Below, one piece after another: positions 56,584-64,000 of a stretch of 64,000 nt of DNA (position 1 is the stretch's first letter; every line of letters begins with the position of its first letter). The notes beneath the pieces are model-generated. The model searched no databases. It was not told where the DNA came from and saw only the letters and a program-made list of their open reading frames with translations. The position numbers and the translations under genes are program-made. Where the stretch lies: NCBI RefSeq assembly GCF_008806325.1, contig NZ_WACR01000009.1, forward strand, positions 1 to 64,000, read 5' to 3'. Source of the DNA: Salibacter halophilus (GTDB taxonomy: Bacteria; Bacteroidota; Bacteroidia; Flavobacteriales_G; Salibacteraceae).

Positions 56584-57636
56584 TTATAAAAACCTTTTTA
56601 CATCTACTTCAGAGTCTATTTGACTTTTGTTTTCAATGTGATCAACTAGTTGTTCAGCGAGTAAAGGCGCCATCAAAATAGCTTTTGATCCCATTCCGCT
56701 GAAAGCAAATGTATTTTCATAGTGTGGGTGCGGACCTATCACCGGCCTTCTTCCTTTGATAGCCGGCCTTATACCTACTTTGTGATCCACGATTTCAAAT
56801 TCCGTATCACCAATAAGCTCTTTTAGTTTATCGATTAACTCTGACTTCCCCTTTTCGGTCAAATCCGTTGTCATGTCAGTATTTGAGTACGTAGCTCCTA
56901 TCTTAAAGGTGAGCTCGCCAACAGGTAACATGAAAAATCCTTTTGAAAGGATTTTGTCAACTTTTAGGGTTTTACTTTTAATGGTCAGAACCTCACCTTT
57001 AACAGGCTGAAATGGTAAGTCCTCAAATGGTTGAAAATCTCTTATGTTTAATCCGTTGGCGAATATCAGCGCATCGAATTCTTCGGTTTGGTTGCTGTGA
57101 TTGACTTGGACTTTCTTTCCGAATGACACCTGGCTCTGACCGATATTGACTTCCAGCAATTGATTTCTTTTTTTGAGTTCTTCCCTAAAGTCATTGAGCA
57201 TTTTATTGGTATCGACATAGCCGGCATGAAATAATTCAGCTCCTCCGAATCTGTTACGGATTTTTCTATCGAGGTTTCCTTTATATAAGGTATTGTTCAT
57301 GAAATTGGAAAACGGTTCATCAGCTGCTTTTGAGAACCAGTTGTTTTGTTCCTCAGCTGATGAGAATATCCTGAGATAATTCATAGGGTAGTAGAACTTA
57401 GAATTGGAAAAAATTTCAATTCCTTTATAAGTAGGTCCTAATGACTCTATGAATTTTTCAGCATTCCATGAAAGTGAAGGCCTGCGAAAAGTGACCGGAT
57501 TCCAAATACCGGCAGCTACACGGGAAGGTGAATTTGGGTTGATTTGGTCAAAAACTGTTGGTTTGAAACCTTTTTTTATTAATTGGAAGGTGATTATTGT
57601 ACCTGAAATTCCCTGTCCTAACACGGCTATTTTCAT
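56584..57636 (-). CDS. FAD-dependent oxidoreductase (DAO family)
   Basis: 350 aa. The N-terminal dinucleotide motif KIAVLGQGISGTIITFQLI binds FAD. SRVAAGIWNPVTFRR near residue 40 and GKSELIDKLKEL...VGIRPAIKGRRPVIGPH near residue 290 match the glycine/D-amino-acid oxidase family. The C-terminal FSGMGSKAILMAPLLAEQLVDH is also typical. The substrate is unknown. Two GGTCAGANCC copies lie 149 bp apart in opposite orientation (56983 and 57132). Confidence 0.88.
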   Translation of the reverse strand: MKIAVLGQGISGTIITFQLIKKGFKPTVFDQINPNSPSRVAAGIWNPVTFRRPSLSWNAEKFIESLGPTYKGIEIFSNSKFYYPMNYLRIFSSAEEQNNWFSKAADEPFSNFMNNTLYKGNLDRKIRNRFGGAELFHAGYVDTNKMLNDFREELKKRNQLLEVNIGQSQVSFGKKVQVNHSNQTEEFDALIFANGLNIRDFQPFEDLPFQPVKGEVLTIKSKTLKVDKILSKGFFMLPVGELTFKIGATYSNTDMTTDLTEKGKSELIDKLKELIGDTEFEIVDHKVGIRPAIKGRRPVIGPHPHYENTFAFSGMGSKAILMAPLLAEQLVDHIENKSQIDSEVDVKRFL

Positions 57637-57732
57637 GCTGTTGCTAATTAATCGTTAAAAAAATTTAAACCATGTACAACGAAAATATTACCTTTCGCGT
57701 CTTCAAAGAGGAAACAAAGAAATTATATTCTT

Positions 57733-60700
57733 ATGAAAAGGTTATTGTTAGCGTTAATTATTGGGTTTTTTACTCTTTTGAGTAGTAATGAGGTAAAAGC
57801 TTCTCACTTTTCTGGAGCTGATATCAGCATTGAATGTATTGGGAATGATTCGTTTTTGGTTACAATGAATTTGTTCAGGTATTGTGGAGGTGCTTCTATG
57901 CCAAACTCTGCAACTTTTCAATTTGATAGTCCCTGTGGGTCATTTTCACAGAATGTTCAACGAGACACAATTTTTGAAGTTTCTCAGCTTTGTCCGCAGG
58001 CATTGTCGCAAAGTAACTGTAATACTCCACCCGGAACCCTTCCGGGGATGCAACAGGGTATATTTGAAACTATTGTAGTTTTACCTCCATGTAGTTCTGG
58101 AGGATGGACAGCTTCATGGTCGAGTTGCTGCCGAAATTCAACGGATAATATGCAAGGACAGGATGGGTTTTATATTTCTTCTGAAATTGATAATGATGAG
58201 GCTCCTTGTAATAACTTGCCCATATTTAACGCTCAGCCAATTCCTTATGTATGCGCAAACCAACAGGTGGTTTACAACTTTGGCGTTTCAGAAATTGATG
58301 GAGATTCATTAGATTTTTATCTAAGTCACCCATTAGATGGTGCAACGGCTCAAGTTCCTTATCAGGCAGGGTACACTCCTACAAGTCCTATTAATGTACC
58401 TGTTGTTTTAGACTCTCAAACAGGGCAGCTTACTTTTACTCCTCAATTATTAACTCCATCAGATGATATTTGGGTGTTGAAAGTATGTGTGGATGAGTAT
58501 AGAAATGGCGTTGTCATTGGAACAACTTGTAGAGATGTTCAGTTCGTTGTTCAAGATTGTGATAATTATCAGCCTTATCTAATTAGCCCTGGTATTCAAA
58601 ATTTCACGGGTTCAGGGTCTCAACTAGATTCTAATTCAGTTATCGCTTGCATAGGTCAGTCGTATTCATTTGATATTCAGTTTTCAGATTCGTTACACCC
58701 TCTTCAATCTTTTGGTGATTCTGTAACGTTGAATACAAATGCTGGAGCTGTATTACCTGGCGCAACTGTAACTGTTACTAATGGTGATACTGCAACTATG
58801 AATATTTCCGGAACAGTGCCTCAGAATGCGGCTCCATTCACTAGTTTTTCGATAAATGCAGTAGATGATGCCTGTAATATATCAGGTATAGCGAGTGTGC
58901 AATTTGATATAACAGCAATACCAAACACTTATGCTGGTCCAGATCAAATTCTTTGTAACGGTGTTGATACAGCAAATATAACTGTTGTAGGTGGTGATAC
59001 ATTCACGTGGTCTGTTATTTCAGGGGATCCTATAAATCCAGGTGTTAACTTTAAAGATACAACGGGCACAAACGGTAAAAATGTATGGGCTTTCCCAAAT
59101 ACTACAACTACTTATCAAGTCGTATCGAATCTTGCTTCTGGATGCGGTAATACAGATACTATAACTATTATTTCAGCACCGAACTTTAATTTATCAGCAG
59201 TTGGTGATACGGCAGTTTGTCCGGCAGATTCATTCTACAACTTCCCACTTGACGCCAGTACAGATAGTAACTTTGTTTATTCTTATCAATGGTCTAATGG
59301 GGCATTCCTCAATAATGATACAATACAAACTCCTACAGCTACTATAACTGAAACGCAAACTTTTGGCGTTACAGTTGAGAGTGATTCAGGTTGTATTAAA
59401 GAGGACGATCTTACTGTAACATTTACACCTCCGTTCCCTACCAATGCAACTGTTGATTTTGCTGATAGCGTATTGTGTAATGGAGATTCAACAGCTGCGT
59501 TTATCGATTTTGGAGCACAGATAAACAATAACTGTGGTCCTGCATCTACTCCCTGCCCTGGTAATGTTAATCAAGGAGTAATTGGAACCGGAACAAATGC
59601 AATTGGTGGTACAACTTATCCGGCACCATATGGTAACTGGTTTTGGGGAGCAAGGCACCAGATGCTTTATACTGCAGCTGAGCTTCAAACAATGACAGGT
59701 ACTGCACCCGGGGCTGGAGCCAAACTGACAAGTTTTGGTTTAGATGTAGCTCAACTTGGCTCTCAAACAAATTATCAAAACTTTGAGATTTATATCACTT
59801 GTACAAGTTCAAATGATTTAAATAGTGGTTGGGCCACAGGCTTGACTCAAGTTTACAATTCAGCGGGTGAAACTATCTCCACAGGATGGAACGACTATAC
59901 ATTCTCTCAAGCTTATGATTGGGACGGAACTTCTAATCTTGTGGTTCAGGTTTGCTTTAATAATTCATCCTTTGTTACTAATGGTAACGCTTATACAAAC
60001 ACGACAGCAACTCCATTTACAAGTGTAAGGTATTCAAGAGCTGACCAGTCAGGTGTATGTGCGAATAATGGGCTCTTTCAATCAACATCATCTGACCGTC
60101 CTAACGGGAGATTTGGATATTGCACAGGATTTGATCCTGCGTCTTTCAACTATCAGTGGTCACCAAACGTGGCTATTTCAAACACCGGTATTTACAGTCC
60201 TGATGTATATCCTGGGGCTACAACGACTTATGAAGTGATTTACAATGATACTTTTGGAGCTTGTGTTGATACTGTTTCAGGAACTATTCCAGTTGTGAAT
60301 TCTTATAATCCTTCATTTGAATTGGATTCTGCATATTGTGTAACCGAAGATCCTGATACTGCACTTCCATTTACACCGGGCGGTGTTTGGACAGGAGATG
60401 GTATCACTGATTCACTAGGGGGTGTATTTGCACCGGGAGTTGCTGGTGACGGAACAGCATTTGTAACTTATACACTTGCAAGTCCAGCCGGTAACTGTGT
60501 TACAGATACAACTTATGAGATTGAGGTAATCCCATTGCCTGATGCAACTTTAACATCACCAGACTCATTGTGTTATACTGGTGGCCCATACACTTTACAA
60601 GCTGCAACACCAGGTGGAATTTGGTCAGGCCCGGCAATTGTCGACTCTCTTACTGGTGAAATCGATCCGAATGAGGTTCAACCTGGTCAAACATTTATTG

Positions 60701-62154
60701 AGTATGAAATTTTTGAGCCATGTTATATAAATGAGGTAACGAGTGTTTTCCTCTACGAAGCTTACGAGTTCAACTTTGTAGATACTCCCAAAACAGTATG
60801 TATAAACGATACTCTAATCCTCAATAACTATAATAGAGTAACAACAGGTAATGCCGGTCCGGGGCCAATCGAGTATACCTGGAATGGACCTGGTATAACG
60901 AATACTGATAGTGGGTTCTTTGACCCTTCATCGCTCAGTCCGGGTAGGTTTACACTTTCATTAACTGCTGCTGACCCTAACGGGGCTTGTGCAACTACTG
61001 ATAGCATGGGAGTGGTTATCTACCCAGTAGATACTCCAAAAGTTGTGAATAACCTGATTTATTGTGATAATACCGACAAGGGGAACATTAATATCAATAC
61101 AGGTTTTGGTCAGGGTAATTGGACTATCAATCCTATTCCTCCAACGACTGCAACGTTACTGCCTAACCAAACAACAGGTAGGTTTAACCCTCAACAAATA
61201 GGTCCGGGTATGTGGTATCTTGAGTATACTTACCAAAACATTAACGGATGTATTGGTGAGTTGAATGACACAATTGTGATTCAAAACACTCCAGACAAAC
61301 CTCAGTTTGATGATACAACATATTGTGTAGGTGACTTTATCACTGTTACTGGAGAGTATGATAATCCTGATAGTGTCCTTTGGTATAGCGATGCACCAAT
61401 AAACAGTTCAAACTTTATTGGAAGCGGAATGCCTTTTGAATACGGAAGTGCACTAGATCCAACAAGTGTTAATGAAGTTACGATTTACGCCAGAGAAACC
61501 AACGGTGAATGTAAGAGTGGACTAGCTACTTACACACTGCCAATCTCTGAGACACCAAACTCTAATTTCTATAGAACATATGTTGACAGTAACAATGTAG
61601 AGCAGGTTGCTGATACATTTGACTTTATTAAAGGGAGGTCTCCTTTCTCTATTACATATGATCCTGTAGCACCGCTTGATCAGTATGATTTTGAATGGGA
61701 TCTTTGGTTGGGTTGCGACCCGTCTCAATCTGCTGATGGACAGTATGGCTGCCCGATCGTAAATACAGAGGATCCTGTTGTTTCATTTACTTATGAGAAG
61801 GAAGGTCTTTACAGAGCTCGTTTAGTCGTTACAAATGACTTTGGCTGTTCTGATACGTCATTCTCTAATCATGAAGTGTTGTTCTCTGGAGAAATACCAA
61901 ACGTATTTACTCCAAATGGTGACGGTGTAAATGATGAGTTCATTATTCCGGGTGCTGGTGCACTCAGAGACTTTAGAGTTGAAATTTACAACCGTTGGGG
62001 ACGCAAAGTGTACGAATGGACAGATCCTCAGGCCGGCTGGGATGGTGAAGGCCATAATGACGGAGTTTATTTCTACGTTGTAACAGCCAAGAGAGGAAAC
62101 GGAGAAGATTATATTGAAAAAGGAAATGTTACACTTGTAGGTAACGGAAACTAG
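57733..62154 (+). CDS. Giant secreted protein with type B T9SS (CHU_C) C-terminus
   Basis: 1473 aa. Signal peptide LLLALIIGFFTLLSSNEVKA, then a Cys-rich N-terminal module (residues ~24-280) shared with the next gene. A chain of Ig/PKD-like beta domains follows (for example PNTYAGPDQILCNGVD near residue 400). Residues about 595-815 contain an extra domain (GNWFWGARHQMLYTAAELQT) that interrupts an Ig-like repeat. The end is the gliding motility-associated C-terminal domain (IPNVFTPNGDGVNDEFIIP...IYNRWGRKVYEW). It is probably a cell-surface adhesin or structural protein. It lacks any GGTCAGANCC copy. Confidence 0.92.
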   Translation: MKRLLLALIIGFFTLLSSNEVKASHFSGADISIECIGNDSFLVTMNLFRYCGGASMPNSATFQFDSPCGSFSQNVQRDTIFEVSQLCPQALSQSNCNTPPGTLPGMQQGIFETIVVLPPCSSGGWTASWSSCCRNSTDNMQGQDGFYISSEIDNDEAPCNNLPIFNAQPIPYVCANQQVVYNFGVSEIDGDSLDFYLSHPLDGATAQVPYQAGYTPTSPINVPVVLDSQTGQLTFTPQLLTPSDDIWVLKVCVDEYRNGVVIGTTCRDVQFVVQDCDNYQPYLISPGIQNFTGSGSQLDSNSVIACIGQSYSFDIQFSDSLHPLQSFGDSVTLNTNAGAVLPGATVTVTNGDTATMNISGTVPQNAAPFTSFSINAVDDACNISGIASVQFDITAIPNTYAGPDQILCNGVDTANITVVGGDTFTWSVISGDPINPGVNFKDTTGTNGKNVWAFPNTTTTYQVVSNLASGCGNTDTITIISAPNFNLSAVGDTAVCPADSFYNFPLDASTDSNFVYSYQWSNGAFLNNDTIQTPTATITETQTFGVTVESDSGCIKEDDLTVTFTPPFPTNATVDFADSVLCNGDSTAAFIDFGAQINNNCGPASTPCPGNVNQGVIGTGTNAIGGTTYPAPYGNWFWGARHQMLYTAAELQTMTGTAPGAGAKLTSFGLDVAQLGSQTNYQNFEIYITCTSSNDLNSGWATGLTQVYNSAGETISTGWNDYTFSQAYDWDGTSNLVVQVCFNNSSFVTNGNAYTNTTATPFTSVRYSRADQSGVCANNGLFQSTSSDRPNGRFGYCTGFDPASFNYQWSPNVAISNTGIYSPDVYPGATTTYEVIYNDTFGACVDTVSGTIPVVNSYNPSFELDSAYCVTEDPDTALPFTPGGVWTGDGITDSLGGVFAPGVAGDGTAFVTYTLASPAGNCVTDTTYEIEVIPLPDATLTSPDSLCYTGGPYTLQAATPGGIWSGPAIVDSLTGEIDPNEVQPGQTFIEYEIFEPCYINEVTSVFLYEAYEFNFVDTPKTVCINDTLILNNYNRVTTGNAGPGPIEYTWNGPGITNTDSGFFDPSSLSPGRFTLSLTAADPNGACATTDSMGVVIYPVDTPKVVNNLIYCDNTDKGNININTGFGQGNWTINPIPPTTATLLPNQTTGRFNPQQIGPGMWYLEYTYQNINGCIGELNDTIVIQNTPDKPQFDDTTYCVGDFITVTGEYDNPDSVLWYSDAPINSSNFIGSGMPFEYGSALDPTSVNEVTIYARETNGECKSGLATYTLPISETPNSNFYRTYVDSNNVEQVADTFDFIKGRSPFSITYDPVAPLDQYDFEWDLWLGCDPSQSADGQYGCPIVNTEDPVVSFTYEKEGLYRARLVVTNDFGCSDTSFSNHEVLFSGEIPNVFTPNGDGVNDEFIIPGAGALRDFRVEIYNRWGRKVYEWTDPQAGWDGEGHNDGVYFYVVTAKRGNGEDYIEKGNVTLVGNGN

Positions 62155-62181
62155 ACATACATCTTCAAATATTATATTGAG

Positions 62182-62216
62182 CAAAACCCTCCGCAATAGC
62201 GGGGGGTTTTGTTTTT
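62182..62216 (+). terminator. Terminator between the two giant secreted protein genes
   Basis: CAAAACCCTCCGC / GCGGGGGGTTTTG with an AATA loop and one mismatch, followed by a T-rich tract. It lies 28 nt after the stop. Confidence 0.85.
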
Positions 62217-62312
62217 GTTAAAGTTTTAATGCATTTTTGATTAGATATGACCCAACCAGTTTCAAGCAGTTGCGTCTATTAGGTGATTTTACCCTAATAA
62301 TTAGTGTCAATT

Positions 62313-64000
62313 ATGAAAAAAATAATATTTCTATTTGTTTTAATGCTGTCAATGGCAGCTTTTAATAACAAAGCAAAAGCTTCTCACGCTGCTGGTGTTG
62401 AGTTGAGTTTGTCTTGTCTAGGAAATAATCAATACCTGGTTACTTTAAGTTTTTTTAGGGACTGTAGTGGTATTTCTGCTCCTGCAGGTCCGGAACAAGT
62501 CGATTTTACCAGCCCCTGCGGTAATACTACCGTGAATATACCGCTTGACACCATGTATGAAGTTTCTCAAATTTGTGATTTACAGATTGGTAATACGACC
62601 TGTCAAAATGGTAGTTTGCCTGGTATTGAGAGATATATTTATGAGGGGGTTGTAACTTTATCTCCATGTCCGGCCGGTAACTGGGTTGGTTCATGGTCTT
62701 TAAATGCCAGAAACCCAAACAACAATACAAATGGTGGTAATCTTTACATAGAAACTACAATCAATACTAATGTTACACCATGTAACAATTTGCCGGTATT
62801 TACGGCAGATCCAATACCGTATTATTGTGCCGGCTCACCAGTTAACTTTAACCCGGGAGTAGTTGAACCGGATGGTGATTCATTAGATTTCTATTTTGGA
62901 ATGCCGTTAACAAATGCAAATCAACCTATTGTCTATACGGGTGGATATAGTAACACAAACCCATTTCCTGTTCCTGTGACTATAAATAATCAAACAGGGC
63001 AAATATCTTTCAATCCTACAGCAGCAATGACATCTTTTCCAAATCCTTTTTGGGTGTTGAAATTCTGTGTGGATGAATACCGAAATGGAGTTTTAATTGG
63101 GACTACTTGTAGGGATATTCAATTTAGTATTTTACCGGCTGCTAACTGTGGTAACACACCTCCCTATATGTTAGACCCGGGGATTCAAAACTTTAGCGGT
63201 TCAGGAACTCAAATTGATTCGAATTCTATTCAGGCTTGTTATGGTCAGTCTTTCTCGTTTGATATTCAATTTGCTGATTCATTATTGCCGACTCAATTGT
63301 TTGGAGATTCTGTAGAGTTGACAACTAACGCGTTATCTGTTTTCCCTAACCTGACAATTACAACTAGTACTAATGCACCCGTTGGTGATACTGCTACAAT
63401 GCATTTTTCTGGTACAGTTCCGGTAGGAGCACCACCATTCAATGTATTTACAATCTTTGCCTCAGATAATGCCTGCCCGTTATCGGGTATTGCAAGTGTT
63501 CAGTTCGATATAACCGCCATACCATCAACGAATACAGGTCCTGATGATACTTTATGTGGTTTCCTAGATACTCTATTCCTCAATCCAATTGGAGGTGATA
63601 CTTTTACTTGGGAGGTTCTTTCAGGGGACTCGATGATCATGGGACAAAACTTTAGTGATACCACGGGCACTGATGGTGGTAATGTATGGGTAAAACCCAC
63701 AAATCAAACAACTTATAAAGTTACTTCCAACTTACCGGGCTCGTGTCAAAATACCGACACGATCACTGTTAGTGTTCGCCAAATTGACTTAGGTCCAGAT
63801 ACTATGCTTTGTAGAGGCGATACTTTAACACTCGGTGCAACAGGGACAGTCCCGTGTGGATCAGGAACACCAGTTTACAGTTGGTCTCCTACAACAGGGC
63901 TAGATAACCCATCATCGCCCAATCCGGTTCTGACCGTGGGGAGTTCACAACAAACCACAACTTATCAATTGATTTACGATGATGGTTGTGGATGTCAAAC
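62313..64000 (+). CDS. Second giant secreted protein, N-terminal part (runs off right edge)
   Basis: Open from an ATG at 62313 to the end of the window (562 codons) without a stop. Signal peptide IIFLFVLMLSMAAFNNKAKA is followed by a Cys-rich module strongly similar to the gene at 57733. Shared blocks include SFRDC/LFRYC-type openings, DGDSLDFY, WVLKFCVDEYRNGVLIGTTC and GIASVQFDITAIPS. It is a tandem paralogue. The C-terminus is not visible, so type B sorting is only expected. An exact GGTCAGANCC copy lies near the edge (63926). Confidence 0.85.
   Translation, partial: MKKIIFLFVLMLSMAAFNNKAKASHAAGVELSLSCLGNNQYLVTLSFFRDCSGISAPAGPEQVDFTSPCGNTTVNIPLDTMYEVSQICDLQIGNTTCQNGSLPGIERYIYEGVVTLSPCPAGNWVGSWSLNARNPNNNTNGGNLYIETTINTNVTPCNNLPVFTADPIPYYCAGSPVNFNPGVVEPDGDSLDFYFGMPLTNANQPIVYTGGYSNTNPFPVPVTINNQTGQISFNPTAAMTSFPNPFWVLKFCVDEYRNGVLIGTTCRDIQFSILPAANCGNTPPYMLDPGIQNFSGSGTQIDSNSIQACYGQSFSFDIQFADSLLPTQLFGDSVELTTNALSVFPNLTITTSTNAPVGDTATMHFSGTVPVGAPPFNVFTIFASDNACPLSGIASVQFDITAIPSTNTGPDDTLCGFLDTLFLNPIGGDTFTWEVLSGDSMIMGQNFSDTTGTDGGNVWVKPTNQTTYKVTSNLPGSCQNTDTITVSVRQIDLGPDTMLCRGDTLTLGATGTVPCGSGTPVYSWSPTTGLDNPSSPNPVLTVGSSQQTTTYQLIYDDGCGCQ

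Overview
The window is a compact stretch of chromosome from a member of the Bacteroidota, most likely a Flavobacteriales-type marine bacterium. The evidence is: Bacteroidota-style -7 promoter boxes (TAnnTTTG) just in front of many start codons and little sign of Shine-Dalgarno sites; type IX secretion (T9SS) cargo with type A and type B C-terminal sorting domains; a PorW/SprE-like lipoprotein; an ATP synthase operon without atpD/atpC; and mevalonate-pathway genes with a GYDIA-type GHMP kinase. No rRNA, prophage, insertion sequence or CRISPR array was seen.

Layout. 1-3.3 kb is accessory: the start of a secreted protein, an XRE regulator and an AbiE-like toxin-antitoxin pair bracketed by two 62-bp structured repeats. 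3.3-10.8 kb holds a biotin carrier protein, an M1 aminopeptidase lipoprotein, RNase HI, an M23 peptidase and PorW/SprE. 10.8-17 kb is bactofilin plus the ATP synthase operon. 17-22.8 kb has a GxxExxY protein, lepA, ribE and a type B T9SS protein. 23-28.8 kb is the conserved pdxA-DUF177-rpmF-plsX-fabH-accB-accC cluster. 28.8-40.9 kb carries a GT22-like mannosyltransferase, dxs, and the isoprenoid genes (ubiA-like, mevalonate kinase, mevalonate diphosphate decarboxylase, then GYDIA kinase and HMG-CoA reductase), split in the middle by HipBA, a YkuK-like gene and a MazF/PemK pair. 41-47.8 kb is a tetR-tolC-hlyD-RND efflux operon. 48-57.6 kb contains asnS, rpoN, membrane and barrel proteins, a type A T9SS protein, a PID-CTERM-like small protein, a CAT-anticodon tRNA, a HAD hydrolase, methylmalonyl-CoA epimerase and an FAD oxidase. 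From 57.7 kb to the end are two tandem paralogous giant secreted proteins, the second cut by the window edge.

How the genes work together. HMG-CoA reductase, mevalonate kinase, the GYDIA kinase and the decarboxylase would make isopentenyl diphosphate, so DXS beside them is probably kept to supply deoxyxylulose phosphate for vitamin B6 (pdxA is in the window) and thiamine. The fatty-acid genes supply and start acyl chains, and PlsX feeds phospholipid synthesis.

The most unusual signal is not a gene. The 10-mer GGTCAGANCC (N = A, G or T) occurs exactly 32 times on the two strands, against roughly 0.3-0.5 expected by chance. It lies inside genes in every reading frame and on both strands, and once forms a stem-loop with a near-copy between genes. 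It behaves like a DNA uptake or other genome-wide recognition sequence.
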